Shown here: one piece after another, positions 36,502 to 50,399 of the stretch
How the letters are laid out: every line of letters starts with the position of its first letter
Numbering within the stretch: position 1 is the stretch's first letter
From: Hyperoodon ampullatus
Lineage: Eukaryota; Chordata; Mammalia; Artiodactyla; Ziphiidae
Direction: 5' to 3'
Assembly (NCBI GenBank): GCA_949752795.1
Contig: CATKHW010000422.1
Span: 992,001-1,056,000 of the forward strand
DNA: 64,000 bases
Made by a program: the position numbers and the translations under genes
Notes under the pieces: model-generated
What the model saw: the letters and a program-made list of their open reading frames with translations, nothing else
Told to the model about the DNA's origin: nothing
The model's database searches: none

Positions 36502-38240
36502 CACTATAAAAACGAATTTCAAAAATAAAACAAAAAAACTGGGAAATTCTTTACAATTCCTTCAGGGTCTCTGATGAAACCTGGAATGACACTATCTACA
36601 ATGACACCTGGATGTGGCATAAGGAGGGACACTTGGGACTGAGACGATTGGTGAGATTGGGTGAGCAAATGCAGACCCTTTAAAGCACAAATGCCTGGCA
36701 CCCATTCCATGGGTCCCAACTCTCCAGGTTGAAGGGAATATTACTACAGCTATAACATGTACGGGAATCCTAGAGAACGGACACACTGTGAATATGAAAG
36801 GTTTCTAAAACTCAACGAATAGTCCCTCTCCTGGTGCTCCGGTTTGACTTTCCATCTGCTTTACTATCAACCTCCCAACTTGGAGAGACAGCCCCTTTAA
36901 CCTCCTGGTTCGCACAGATTTCCAATTTGGCAGAGGATGAAAGGGAAGAGGGAGAACCAATGAGAGAGTAGCTGTTAGGCATTTGGACGGGCACATATCA
37001 CTGTAATTTCCCGGCAGGAAGAAGAATTAACCAAAGTCTCAGTCCCCCACCGGGAACCAGCATAGGTCCTGAACCAAAATGTTGGACTTTCGGTCAGCTC
37101 ACCACAAACGAGTTGAAAAATGGAGCTCAGGGGCACAGCAATTCACAAACTGGCCGAGTAATAAAGGACAACTATCGTCCAAAAATCTGTTGAGGGAAGG
37201 CAACGAGGCGGACTTCAGAGCGAGGCAGAATAGCAGGAAACAGATTTCAAGAGGTACGTTAGAATCGCCTTTAAAGCACAGGAAGAGGGGCACAACTTCG
37301 ACAATGATGCACTTGGCCAAAAAGGGCGTATGTGTTTTCCCCTGAATATATTCAGGAGAAAACGCATACGCCCTTTTTGGCCAAGCAAGCAAGCGGGCAA
37401 TGCAAATCTGCACTACAAAGAAGTATCACTTCCCACCGGTCAAAAGGGACATCCACAAAATGTGTAAAAAACAGAAAGGCAAGACAGGCCCTGGAGAACA
37501 GGGAGCCTTGTTATGCTGATGGGCGGGATGTAAATTGCCAACTGCCGCTCTGGAGGAGTATATTGTGTTCCCTAAAACAAGTAAAGAACAGAGCTACAGA
37601 GCCAAGGGCACTTCCAGTCTAGGGAATATACCTTGGGAAAACTGAAAATCAATAAGACAGAGCCACCCCAAAATTTAGGGCTGCACTGCTTACAAGGACC
37701 TCAAATTGGGTACACCTTAAATATCCCAGGAAATATAAAAATGGTTCAAAAAATTGTGGTACTTACGTACGATGGAATATCCCTCAGCCATGAAATCAAT
37801 GTCATAAGACCAGTAGCAGCAAAATGGGTGGATTCAGGTACAATGATTCTAAGTGAAATAAGTCACACAGAAAAAGAAACTTATCATAAGATATCACTTA
37901 TGAAGATCCTGTAAACTTGGCTACACTTGAACTGAATTAGGAAAGAGAACAGTGTCTCACATTTAGAAAACACTCTTATGCCTGCTTAAGGGGGAAGGAG
38001 AGGTGGGGTGATGCATAAAACCAGAGTTTGATATAAGCACAGGTACCATTCCAAAAACCAACTATGGAATAGACAAGACCTACACCTTCCTCAGTGAAAG
38101 GGACTCAAAACCCCATATTTCCCGCAGAGGAATATATCTGACTAGTAAGAATCTTAAAACCTATGTATTGATATGTCTCCGTAAGGGAATCAAGTGTGTC
38201 TAGACTGGCATAAACATGGCAGCGAGAATCAGCTCAAACC
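36502..38240 (+). repeat. Satellite monomer 22 (type W)
   Basis: This 1,739-bp W-type copy lies three monomers after monomer 19, continuing the trimer period. It has extra private changes (gacacctgg, gacttcagag, cgttagaatc). Confidence 0.96.
37312..37385. repeat. Palindrome of monomer 22, two mismatches
   Basis: It has the same two left-arm changes as monomers 16 and 19. Confidence 0.95.
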
Positions 38241-39976
38241 CACTATAAAAAGGAATTTCAAAAACAAAACAAAAAAACTGGGAAATTCTTTACAATTCCT
38301 TCAGGGTCTCTGATGAAACCTGGAATGACCCTATCTACAATGACAGCTGGATGTGGCTTAAGGAGGGACACTTGGGACTGAGACGATTGGTGAGATTGGG
38401 TGAGCAAATGCAGACCCTTTAAAGCAATAATGCCTGGCACCCATTCCATGTGTCCCAACTCTCCAGGTTGAAGGGAATATTACTACAGCTATAACATGTA
38501 CGGGAAACCTAGAGAACGGACACACTGTGAATACGAAAGGTTTCTAAAACTCAACGAATAGTCCCTCTCCTGGTGTTCCGTTTGATTTTCCATCTGCTTT
38601 ACTATCAACCTCCCAACTTGGAGAGACAGCCCGTTTAACCTCCTGGTTCGCACAGGTTTCCAATTTGCAGAGGATGAAAGGGAAGAGGGAGAACCAATGA
38701 GAGAATAGCTGTTAGGCATTTGGACGGGCACATATCACTGTAATTTCCCGGCAGGAAGAAGAATTAACCAAAGTCTCAACCGCCACCGGGAACCAGCAGA
38801 GGTCCTGAACCAAAATTTTTGTCTTGCGGTCAGCTCACCAAAAACGAGTTGAAAAATGGAGCTCAGGGGCACAGCAATTCACAAACTGGCCGAGTAATAA
38901 AGGACAACTATCGTCCAAAAATCTGTTGAGGGAAGGCAACGAGGCGGACTTGAAAGCGAGGCAGAATAGCAGGAAACAGATTTCAAGAGGTACGTTGGAA
39001 TCGCCTTTAAAGCACAGGAAGAGGGGCACAACTTCGACAATGATGCACTTGGCCAAAAAGGGCGTATGCGTTTTCTCCTGAATATATTCAGGAGAAAACG
39101 CATACGCCCTTTTTGGCCAAGCAAGCAAGCGGGCAATGCAAATCTGCACTACAAAGAAGTATCACTTCCCACCGGTCAAAAGGGACATCCACAAAATGTG
39201 TAAAAACCAGAAAGGCAAGACAGGCCCTGGAGAACAGGGAGCCTTGTTATGCTGATGGGCGGGATGTAAATTGCCAACTGCCTCTCTGGAGGAGTGTATT
39301 GTGTTCCCTAAAACAAGTAAAGAAGAGAGCTACAGAGCCAAGGGCACTTCCAGTCTAGGGAATATACCTTGGGAAAACTGAAAATCAATAAGACAGAGCC
39401 ACCCCAAAATTTAGGGCTGCTCTGCTTACAAGGACCTCAACTTGGGTACACCTTAAATATCCCAGGAAATATAAAAATGGTTCAAAATATTGTGGTACTT
39501 ACGTACAATGGAATATCCCTCAGCCATGAAATCAATGTCATAAGACCAGTAGCAGCAAAATGGGTGGATTCAGGTACGATGATTCTAAGTGAAATAAGTC
39601 ACACAGAAAAAGAAACTTATCATAAGATATCACTTATGAAGATCCTGTAAACATGGCTACACTTGAACTGAGTTAGGAAAGAGAACAGTGTCTCACATTT
39701 AGAAAACACTCTTATGCCTGCTTAAGGGGGAAGGAGAGGTGGGGTGATGCATAAAACCAGAGTTTGATATAAGCACAGGTACCGTTCCAAAAACCAACTA
39801 TGGAATAGACAAGACCTACACCTTCCTCAGTGAAAGGGACTCAAAACCCCATATTTCCCGCAGAAGAATATATCTGACTAGTAAGAATCTTAAAACCTAT
39901 GGATTGATATGTCTCCGTGAGGGAATCAAGTGTGTCTAGACTGGCATAAACATGGCAGCGAGAATCAGCTCAAACC
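38241..39976 (+). repeat. Satellite monomer 23
   Basis: This 1,736-bp monomer has single-base losses in ttccgtttg and aatttgcagag. It reads aaaatttttgtcttgcgg near 38813-38828, which is shared only with monomers 24 and 25. Confidence 0.95.
39048..39121. repeat. Perfect 74-bp palindrome of monomer 23
   Basis: Both arms are consensus and fully complementary. Confidence 0.96.
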
Positions 39977-41715
39977 CACTATAAAAAGGAATTTCAAAAA
40001 CAAAACAAAAAAACTGGGAAATTCTTTTCAATTCCTTCAGGGTCTCTGATGAAACCTGGAATGACCCTATCTACAATGACAGCTGGAAGTGGCATAAGGA
40101 GGGACACTTGGGACTGAGAGGATTTGTGAGATTGGGTGAGCAAATGCAGACACTTTAAAGCACAAACACCTGGCACCCATTCCATGGGTCCCAACTCTCC
40201 AGGTTGAAGGGAATATTACTACAGCTATAACATGTACGGGAAACCTAGAGAACGGACACACTGTGAATACGAAAGGTTTCTAAAACTCAACGAATAGTCC
40301 CTCTCCTTGTGCTCCGGTTTGACTTTCCATCTGCTTTACTATCAACCTCCCAACTTGGAGAGACAGCCCCTTTAACCTCCTGGTTCTCACAGGTTGCCAA
40401 TTTGGCAGAGGATGAAAGGGAAGAGGGAGAACCAATGAGAGAGTAGCTGTTAGGCACTTGGACGGGCATATATCACTCTAATTTCCCGGCAGGAAGAAGA
40501 ATTATCCAAAGTCTCAGCCCCACACCGGGAACCAGCATAGGTCCTGAACCAAAATTTTTGTCTTGCGGTCAGCTCACCAAAAACGAGTTGAAAAATGGAG
40601 CTCAGGGGCACAGCAATTCACAAACTGGCCGAGTAATAAAGGACAACTATCGACCAAAAATCTGTTGAGGGAAGGCAACGAGGCGGACTTGAAAGCGAGG
40701 CAGAATAGCAGGAAACAGATTTCAAGAGGTACGTTGGAATCGCCTTTAAAGCACAGGAAGAGGGGCACAACTTCGACAATGATGCACTTGGCCAAAAAGG
40801 GCGTATGCGTTTTCTCCTGAATATATTCAGGAGAAAACGCATACGCCCTTTTTGGCCAAGCAAGCAAGCGGGCAATGCAAATCTGCACTACAAAGAAGTA
40901 TCACTTCCCACCGGTCAAAAGGGACATCCACAAAATGTGTAAAACCCAGAAAGGCAAGACAGGCCCTGGAGAACAGGGAGCCTTGTTGTGCTGATGGGCG
41001 GGATGTAAATTGCCAACTGCCTCTCTGGAGGAGTGTATTGTGTTCCCTAAAACAAGTAAAGAAGAGAGCTACAGAGCCAAGGGCACTTCCAGTCTAGGGA
41101 ATATACCTTGGGAAAACTGAAAATCAATAAGACAGAGCCACCCCAAAATTTAGGGCTGCACTGCTTACAAGGACCTCAACTTGGGTACACCTTAAATATC
41201 CCAGGAAATATAAAAATGGTTCAAAAAATTGTGGTACTTACGTACAATGGAATATCCCTCAGCCATGAAATCAATGTCATAAGACCAGTAGCAGCAAAAT
41301 GGGTGGATTCAGGTACGATGATTCTAAGTGAAATAAGTCACACAGAAAAAGAAACTTATCATAAGATATCACTTATGAAGATCCTGTAAACATGGCTACA
41401 CTTGAACTGAGTTAGGAAAGAGAACAGTGTCTCACATTTAGAAAACACTCTTATGCCTGCTTAAGGGGGAAGGAGAGGTGGGGTGATGCATAAAACCAGA
41501 GTTTGATATAAGCACAGGTACCGTTCCAAAAACCAACTATGGAATAGACAAGACCTACACCTTCCTCAGTGAAAGGGACTCAAAACCCCATATTTCCCGC
41601 AGAAGAATATATCTGACTAGTAAGAATCTTAAAACCTATGGATTGATATGTCTCCGTGAGGGAATCAAGTGTGTCTAGACTGGCATAAACATGGCAGCGA
41701 GAATCAGCTCAAACC
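39977..41715 (+). repeat. Satellite monomer 24
   Basis: This 1,739-bp monomer shares aaaatttttgtcttgcgg, acgtacaatgg and cgcagaagaat with its neighbour monomer 23. This suggests local single-monomer duplication. Its palindrome is perfect. Confidence 0.95.
40787..40860. repeat. Perfect 74-bp palindrome of monomer 24
   Basis: Both arms are consensus and fully complementary. Confidence 0.96.
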
Positions 41716-43454
41716 CACTATAAAAAGGAATTTCAAAAACAAAACAAAAAAACTCGGAAATTCTTTACAATTCCTTCAGGGTCTCTGATGAAACCTGGAA
41801 TGACCCTAACTACAATGACAGCTGGATGTGGCATAAGGAGGGACACTTGGGACTGAGACGATTGGTGAGATTGGGTGAGCAAATGCAGACCCTTTAAAGC
41901 AATAATGCCTGGCACCCATTCCATGTGTCCCAACTCTCCAGGTTGAAGGGAATATTACTACAGCTATAACATGTACGGGAAACCTAGAGAACGGACACAC
42001 TGTGAATACGAAAGGTTTCTAAAACTCAACGAATAGTCCCTCTCCTGGTGCTCCGGTTTGACTTTCCATCTGCTTTACTATCAACCTCCCAACTTGGAGA
42101 GACAGCCCCTTTAACCTCCTGGTTCGCACAGGTTGCCAATTTGGCAGAAGATGAAAGGGAAGAGGGAGAACCAATGAGAGAGTAGCTGTTAGGCACTTGG
42201 ACGGGCATATATCACTGTAATTTCCCGGCAGGAAGAAGAATTATCCAAAGTCTCAGCACCCCACCGGGAACCAGCATAGGTCCTGAACCAAAATTTTTGT
42301 CTTGCGGTCAGCTCACCAAAAACGAGTTGAAAAATGGAGCTCAGGGGCACAGCAATTCACAAACTGGCCGAGTAATAAAGGACAACTATCGTCCAAAAAT
42401 CTGTTGAGGGAAGGCAACGAGGCGGACTTGAAAGCGAGGCAGAATAGCAGGAAACAGATTTCAAGAGGTACCTTGGAATCACCTTTAAAGCACAGGAAGA
42501 GGGGCACAACTTCGACAATGATGCACTTGGCCAAAAAGGGCGTATGCGTTGTCTCCTGAATATATTCAGGAGAAAACGCCTACGTCCTTTTTGGCCAAGC
42601 AAGCAAGCGGGCAATGCAAATCTGCACTACAAAGAAGTATCACTTCCCACCGGTCAAAAGGGACATCCACAAAATGTGTAAAAACCAGAAAGGCAAGACA
42701 GGCCCTGGAGAACAGGGAGCCTTGTTATGCTGATGGGCGGGATGTAAATTGCCAACTGCCTCTCTGGAGGAGTGTATTGTGTTCCCTAAAACAAGTAAAG
42801 AAGAGAGCTACAGAGCCAAGGGCACTTCCAGTCTAGGGAATATACCTTGGGAAAACTGAAAATCAATAAGACAGAGCCACCCCAAAATTTAGGGCAGCAC
42901 TGCTTACAAGGACCTCAACTTGGGTACACCTTAAATATCCCAGGAAATATAAAAATGGTTCAAAAAATTGTGGTACTTACGTACAATGGAATATCCCTCA
43001 GCCATGAAATCAATGTCATAAGACCAGTAGCAGCAAAATGGGTGGATTCAGGTACGATGATTCTAAGTGAAATAAGTCACACAGAAAAAGAAACTTATCA
43101 TAAGATATCACTTATGAAGATCCTGTAAACATGGCTACACTTGAACTGAGTTAGGAAAGAGAACAGTGTCTCACATTTAGAAAACACTCTTATGCCTGCT
43201 TAATGGGGAAGGTGAGGTGGGGTGATGCATAAAACCAGAGTTTGCTATAAGCAGAGGCACCGTTCCAAAAACCAACTATGGAATAGACAAGACCTACACC
43301 TTCGTCAGTGAAAGGGACTCAAAACCCCATATTTCCCGCAGAGGAATATATCTGGCTAGTAAGAATCTTAAAACCTATGTATTGATATGTCTCCGTGAGG
43401 GAATCAAGTGTGTCTAGACTGGCATAAATATGGCAGCGAGAATCAGCTCAAACC
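41716..43454 (+). repeat. Satellite monomer 25
   Basis: This 1,739-bp copy is the third of the related trio 23-25. Its palindrome has three mismatches, among them a T-to-G change (42551) that monomer 27 carries in both arms. Confidence 0.95.
42526..42599. repeat. Palindrome of monomer 25, three mismatches
   Basis: The left arm has G at 42551. The right arm has gcctacgtcc for gcatacgccc. Confidence 0.94.
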
Positions 43455-45187
43455 CACTATAAAAAGGAATTTCAAAAACAAAACAAAAAAACTGGGAAAA
43501 TCTTTACAATTCCTTCAGGGTCTCTGATGAAACCTGGAATGACCCTATCTACAATGACAGCTGGATGTGGCATAAGGAGGGACACTTGGGACTGAGAGGA
43601 TTGGTGAGATTGGGTGAGCAAATGCAGACACTTTAGGGCACAAATACCTGGCACCCATTACATGGGTCCAAACTCTCCAGGTTTAAGGGAATATTACTAC
43701 AGCTATAACATGTACGGGAAACCTAGAGAACGGACACACTGTGAATACGAAAGGTTTCTAAAACACAACGTATAGTCCCTCTCCTGGTGCTCCGGTTTGA
43801 CTTTCCATCTGCTTTACTATCAACCTCCCAACTTGGAGAGACAGCCCCTTTAATCTCCTGGTTCTCACAGGTTTCCAATTGGGCAGAGGATGAAACGGAA
43901 GAGGGAGAACCAATGAGAGAGTAGCTGTTAGGCATTTGGACGGGCACATATAACTGTAATTTCCCGGCAGGAAGAAGTTAACCAAAGTCTCAGACCCCCA
44001 CCGGGAACCAGCATAAGTCCTGAACCAAAATTTTGGACTTGCGGTCAGCTCACAAAAAACGAGTTGAAAAATGGAGCTCAGGGGCACAGCAATTCAAAAA
44101 CTGGCCGAGTAATAAAGGACAACTATCGTCCAAAAATCTGTTGAGGGAAGGCAACGAGGTGGACTTGAAAGCGAGGCAGAATAGCAGGAAACAGATTTCA
44201 AGAGGTACGTTGGAATCGCCTTTAAAGCACAGGAAGAGGGGCACAACTTCGACAATGATGCACTTGGCCAAAAAGGGCGTATGCGTTTTCTCCTGAATAT
44301 ATTCAGGAGAAAACGCATACGCCCTTTTTGGCAAAGCAAGCAAGCGGGCAATGCAAATCTGCACTACAAAGAAGTATCACTTCCCACCGGTCAAAAGGGA
44401 CATCCACAAAATGTGTAAAAACCAGGCAAGACAGGCCCTGGAGAACAGGGAGCCTTGTTATGCTGATGGGCGGGATGTAAATTGCCAACTGCCTCTCTGG
44501 AGGAGTGTATTGTGTTCCCTAAAACAAATAAACAACAGAGCTACAGAGTCAAGGGCACTTCCAGTCTAGGAAATATACCTTGGGAAAACTGAAAATCAAT
44601 AAGACAGAGCCACCCCAAAATTTAGGGCTGCACTACTTACAAGGACCTCAACTTGGGTACACCTTAAATATCCCAGGAAATATAAAAATGGTTCAAAAAA
44701 TTGTAGTACTTACGTACGATGGAATATCCCTCAGCCATGAAATCAATGTCATAAGACAAGTAGCAGCAAAATGGGTGCATTCAGGTACGATGATTCTAAG
44801 TGAAATAAGTCACACAGAAAAAGAAACTTATCATAAGATATCACTTATGAAGATCCTGTAAACATGGCTATATTTGAACTGAGTTAGGAAAGTGAACAGT
44901 GTCTCACATTTAGAAAACACTCTTATGCCTGCTTAATGGGGAAGGTGAGGTGGGATGATGCATAAAACCAGAGTTTGATATAAGCACAGGTACCGTTCCA
45001 AAAACCAACTATGGAATAGACAAGACCTACACCTTCCTCAGTGAAAGGGATTCAAAACCCCATATTTCCCGCAGAGGAATATATCTGACTAGTAAGAATC
45101 TTAAAACCTATGTATTGATATGTCTCCGGAAGGGAATCAAGTGTGTCTAGACTGGCATAAGCATGGCAGCGAGAATCAGCTCATACC
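43455..45187 (+). repeat. Satellite monomer 26 (shortest full copy)
   Basis: This is the shortest full copy, at 1,733 bp. It has the 2-bp deletion gaagaagttaac and a 4-bp loss just after the palindrome (aaccaggcaag for aaccagaaaggcaag). The 4-bp loss shifts the frame that is open there in other copies. Confidence 0.95.
44263..44336. repeat. Palindrome of monomer 26, one mismatch
   Basis: The right arm ends tttggcaaag instead of tttggccaag. Confidence 0.95.
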
Positions 45188-46925
45188 CACTATAAAAAGG
45201 AATTTGAAAAACAAAACAAAAAAACTGGGAAATTCTTTGCAATTCCTTCAGGGTCTCTGATGAAACCTGGAATGACCCTATCTACAATGACAGCTGGATG
45301 TGGCATAAGGAGGGACACTTGGGACTGAGACGATTGGTGAGATTGGGTGAGCAAATGCAGACCCATTAAAGCACAAATGCCTGGCACCCATTCCATGGGT
45401 CGCAACTCTCCAAGTTGAAGGGAATATTACTACAGATATAACATGTACGGGAAACCTAGAGAACGGACACACTGTGAATACGAAAGGTTTCTAAAACTCA
45501 ACGAATAGTCCCTCTCCTGGTGCTCCGGTTTGACTTTCCATCTGCTTTACTATCAACCTCCCAACTTGGAGAGACAGCCCCTTTAACCTCCTGGTTCGCA
45601 CAGGTTTCCAATTTGGCAGAGGATGAAAGGGAAGAGGGAGAACCAATGAGAGAGTAGCTGTTAGGCATTTGGACGGGCACATATCACTGTAATTTCTCGG
45701 CAGGAAGAAGAATTAACCAAAGTCTCAACCGCCACCGGGAACCAGCAGAGGTCCTGAACCAAAATGTTGGACTTGCGGTCAGCTAACCAAAAACGAGTTG
45801 AAAAATGGAGCTCAGGGGCACAGCAATTCACAAACTGGCCGAGTAATAAAGGACAACTATCGTCCAAAAATCTGTTGAGGGAAGGCAACGAGGCGGACTT
45901 GAAAGAGAGGCAGAAGAGCAGGAAACAGATTTCAAGAGGTACGTTGGAATCGCCTTTAAAGCACAGGAAGAGGGACACAACCTCGAATATGATGCACTTG
46001 GCCAAAAAGGGCGTATGCGTTGTCTCCTGAATATATTCAGGAGACAACGCATACGCCCTTTTTGGCCAAGCAAGAAAGCGGGCAATGTAAATCCGCACTA
46101 CAAATAAGTATCACTTCCCACCGGTCAAAAGGGACATCCACAAAATGTGTAAAAACCAGAAAGGCAAGACAGGCCCTGGAGAACAGGGAGCCTTGTTATG
46201 CTGATGGGCGGGATGTAAATTGCCAACTGCCTCTCTTCAGGAGTACATTGTGTTCCCTAAAACAAGTAAAGAACAGAGCTACAGAGCCAAGGGCACTTCC
46301 AGTCTAGGGAATATACCTTTGGAAAACTGAAAATCAATAAGACAGAGCCACCCCAAAATTTAGGGCTGCACTGCTTACAAGGACCTCAACTTGGGTACAC
46401 CTTAAATATCCCAGGAAATATAAAAATGGTTCAAAAAATTGTGGTACTTACGTACAATGGAATATCCCTCAGCCATGAAATCAATGTCATAAGACCAGTA
46501 GCAGCAAAATGGGTGGATTCAGGTACGATGATTCTAAGTGAAATAAGTCACACAGAAAAAGAAACTTATCATAAGATATCACTTATGAAGATCCTGTAAA
46601 CATGGCTACACTTGAACTGAGTTAGGAAAGAGAACAGTGTCTCACATTTAGAAAACACTCTTATGCCTGCTTAAGGGGGAAGGAGAGGTGGTGTGATGCA
46701 TTAAACCAGAGTTTGCTATAAGCACAGGTAACGTTCCAAAAACCAACTATGGAATAGACAAGACCTACACCTTCGTCAGTGAAAGGGACTCAAAACCCCA
46801 TATTTCCCGCAGAGGAATATATCTGACTAGTAAGAATCTTAAAACCTATGTATTGATATGTCTCCGTAAGGGAATCAAGTGTGTCTAGACTGGCATAAAC
46901 ATGGCAGCTAGAATCAGCTCAAACC
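45188..46925 (+). repeat. Satellite monomer 27 (type Q)
   Basis: This 1,738-bp monomer shares cgaatatgatg, agggacacaac and aatgtaaatccgc with monomer 8. It also shares cctctcttcagg with monomers 29 and 30. Its palindrome carries a compensated T/A to G/C change. Confidence 0.95.
45997..46070. repeat. Perfect variant palindrome of monomer 27 (both arms changed)
   Basis: The left arm has G at 46022 and the right arm has C at 46045. These are paired positions replacing the consensus T and A. This is a transversion, so CpG decay cannot explain it. Confidence 0.96.
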
Positions 46926-48664
46926 CACTATAAAAAGGAATTTCAAACACAAAACAAAAAAACTGGGAAATTCTTTACAATTCCTTCAGGGTCTCTGATG
47001 AAACCTGGAATGACCCTATCTAAAATGACAGCTGGATGTGGCATAAGGAGGGACACTTGGGACTGAGAAGATTGGTGAGATTGGGTGAGCAAATGCAGAC
47101 CCTTTAAAGCAATAATGCCTGGCACCCATTCCATGGGTCCCAACTCTCCAGGTTGAAGGGAATATTACTACAGCTATAACATGTACGGGAAACCTAGAGA
47201 ACGGACACACTGTGAATACGAAAGGTTTCTAAAACTCAACGAATAGTCCCTCTCCTGGTGTTCCGGTTTGACTTTCCATCTGCTTTACTATCAATCTCCC
47301 AACTTGGAGAGACAGCCCCTTTAACCTCCTGGTTCGAACAGGTTGCCAATTTGGCAGAGGATGAAAGGGAAGAGGGAGAACCAATGAGAGAGTAGCTGTT
47401 AGGCACTTGGACGGGCATATATCACTGTAATTTCCCGGCAGGAAGAAGAATTATCCAAAGACTCAGCCCCCCACCGGGAACCAGCATAGGTCCTGAACCA
47501 AAATTTTGGACTTGCGGTCAGCTCACCAAAAACGAGTTGAAAAATGGAGCTCAGGGGAACAGCAATTCACAAACTGGCCGAGTAATAAAGGACAACTATC
47601 CTCCAAAAATCTGTTGAGGGAAAGCAACGAGGCGGACTTGAAAGCGAGGCAGAATAGCAGGAAACAGATTTCAAGAGGTACGTTGGAATCGCCTTTAAAG
47701 CACAGGAAGAGGGGCACAACTTCGACAATGATGCACTTGGCCAAAAAGGGCGTATGCGTTTTCTCCTGAATATATTCAGGAGAAAACGCATACGCCCTTT
47801 TTGGCCAAGCAAGCAAGCGGGCAATGCAAATCGGCACTACAAAGAAGTATCACTTCCCACCGGTCAAAAGGGACATCCACAAAATGTGTAAAAACCAGAA
47901 AGGCAAGACAGGCCCTGGAGAACAGGGAGCCTTGTTATGCTGATGGGCGGGATGTAAATTGCCAACTGCCGCTCTGGAGGAGTACATTGTGTTCCCTAAA
48001 ACAAGTAAAGAACAGAGCTACAGAGCCAAGGGCACTTCCAGTCTAGGGAATATACGTTGGGAAAACTGAAAATCAATAAGACAGAGCCACCCCAAAATTT
48101 AGGGCTGCACTGCTTACAAGGACATCAACTTGGGTACACCTTAAATATCGCAGGAAATATAAAAATGGTTCAAAAAATTGTGGTACTTTCGTACGATGGA
48201 ATATCCCTCAGCCATGAAATCCATGTCATAAGACCAGTAGCAGCAAAATGGGTGGATTCAGGTACGATGATTCTATATGAAATAAGTCAAAGAGAAAAAG
48301 AAACTTATCATAAGATATCACTTATGAAGATCCTGTAAACATGGCTACACTTGAACTGAGTTAGGAAAGAGAACAGTGTCTCACATTTAGAAAACACTCT
48401 TATGCCTGCTTAAGGGGGAAGGAGAGGTGGGGTGATGCATAAAACCAGAGTTTGATATAAGCACAGGTACCGTTCCAAAAACCAACTATGGAATAGACAA
48501 GACCTACACCTTCCTCAGTGAAAGGGACTCAAAACCCCATATTTCCCCCAGAGGAATATATCTGGCTAGTAAGAATCTTAAAACCTATGGATTGATATGT
48601 CTCCGTGAGGGAGTCAAGTGTGTCTAGACTGGCATAAACATGGCAGCGAGAATCAGCTCAAACC
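46926..48664 (+). repeat. Satellite monomer 28 (type X-like)
   Basis: This 1,739-bp monomer shares ctatcctcc, gagggaaagc and gtgttccgg with X-type monomers 9, 11 and 13. It follows a Q-type monomer just as monomer 9 does. Its 3' end (from 48311) is part of the single-monomer duplication. Confidence 0.95.
47736..47809. repeat. Perfect 74-bp palindrome of monomer 28
   Basis: Both arms are consensus and fully complementary. Confidence 0.96.
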
Positions 48665-50399
48665 CACTATAAAAAGGAATTTCAAAAACAAAACACAGAA
48701 ACTGGGAAATTCTTTACAATTCCTTCAGGGTCTCTGATGAAACCTGTAATGACCCTATCTACAATGACAGCTGGATGTGGCATAAGGAGGGACACTTGGG
48801 ACTGAGAGGATTGGTGAGATTGGGTGAGCAAATGCAGACACTTTAAAACACAAATACCTGGCACCCATTCCATGGGTCCCAACTCTCCAGGTTGAAGGGA
48901 ATATTACTACAGCTATAACATGTACGGGAAACCTAGAGAACGGACACACTGTGAATACGAAAGGTTTCTAAAACTCAACGAATAGTCCCTCTCCTGGCGC
49001 TCCGGTTTGACTTTCCATCTGCTTTACTATCAACCTCCGAACTTGGAGAGACAGCCCCTTTAACCTCCTGGTTCGCACAGGTTGCCAATTTGGCAGAGGA
49101 TGAAAGGGAAGAGGGAGAACCAATGAGAGAGTAGCTGTTAGGCATTTGGACGGGAACATATCACTGTAATTTCCCGGCAGGAAGAAGAATTAACCAAAGT
49201 CTCAGCCACCCACCTGAACCAGCATAGGTCCTGAACAAACATTTTGGACTTGCGGTCAGCTCACCAGAAACGAGTTGAAAAATGGAGCTCAGGGGCACAG
49301 CAATTCACAAACTGGCTGAGTAATAAAGGACAACTATCGTCCAAAAATCTGTTGAGGGAAGGCAACGAGGCGGACTTGAAAGCGAGGCAGAATAGCAGGA
49401 AACAGATTTCAAGAGGTACGTTGGAATCGCCTTTAAAGCACAGGAAGAGGGGCACAACTTCGACAATGATGCACTTGGCCAAAAAGTGCATATGTGTTTT
49501 CTCCTGAATATATTCAGGAGACAACGCATACGCCCTTTTTGGCCAAGCAAGCAAGCGAGCAATGTAAATCCGCACTACAAAGAAGTATCACTTCCCACCG
49601 GTCAAAAGGGACATCCACAAAATGTGTAAAAACCAGAAAGGCAAGACAGGCCCTGGAGAACAGGGAGCCTTGTTATGCTGATGGGCGGGATGTAAATTGC
49701 CAACTGCCTCTCTTCAGGAGTACATTGTGTTCCCTGAAACAAGTAAAGAACAGAGCTACAGAGCCAAGGGCACTTCCAGTCTAGGGAATATTCCTTGGGA
49801 AAACTGAAAATCAATAAGACAGAGCCACCCCAAAATTTAGGGCTGCACTGCTTACAAGGACCTCAACTTGGGTACACCTTAAATATCCCAGGAAATATAA
49901 AAATGGTTCAAAAAATTGTGGTACTTACGTACGACGGAATATCCCTCATCCATGAAATCAATGTCATAAGACCAGTAGCAGCAAAATGGGTGGATTCAGG
50001 TACGATGATTCTAAGTGAAATAAGTCACACAGAAAAAGAAACTTATAAGATATCACTTATGAAGATCCTGTAAACATGGCTACACTTGAACTGAGTTAGG
50101 AAAGAGAACAGTGTCTCACATTTAGAAAACACTCTTATGCCTGCTTAAGGGGGAAGGAGAGGTGGGGTGATGCATAAAACCAGAGTTTGATATAAGCACA
50201 GGTACCGTTCCAAAAACCAACTATGGAATAGACAAGACCTACACCTTCCTCAGTGAAAGGGACTCAAAACCCCATATTTCCCCCAGAGGAATATATCTGG
50301 CTAGTAAGAATCTTAAAACCTATGGATTGATATGTCTCCGTGAGGGAGTCAAGTGTGTCTAGACTGGCATAAACATGGCAGCGAGAATCAGCTCAAACC
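48665..50399 (+). repeat. Satellite monomer 29 (duplicated copy 1)
   Basis: This 1,735-bp monomer differs from the next at only one base that I found. It lost 3 bp in aaacttataag, which breaks the small hairpin near the 3' end. Its left palindrome arm is badly changed (aaaaagtgcatatgtg). Confidence 0.96.
49474..49547. repeat. Palindrome of monomer 29, four mismatches
   Basis: The left arm reads aaaaagtgcatatgtg. The right arm carries the gagacaac change. Confidence 0.95.
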
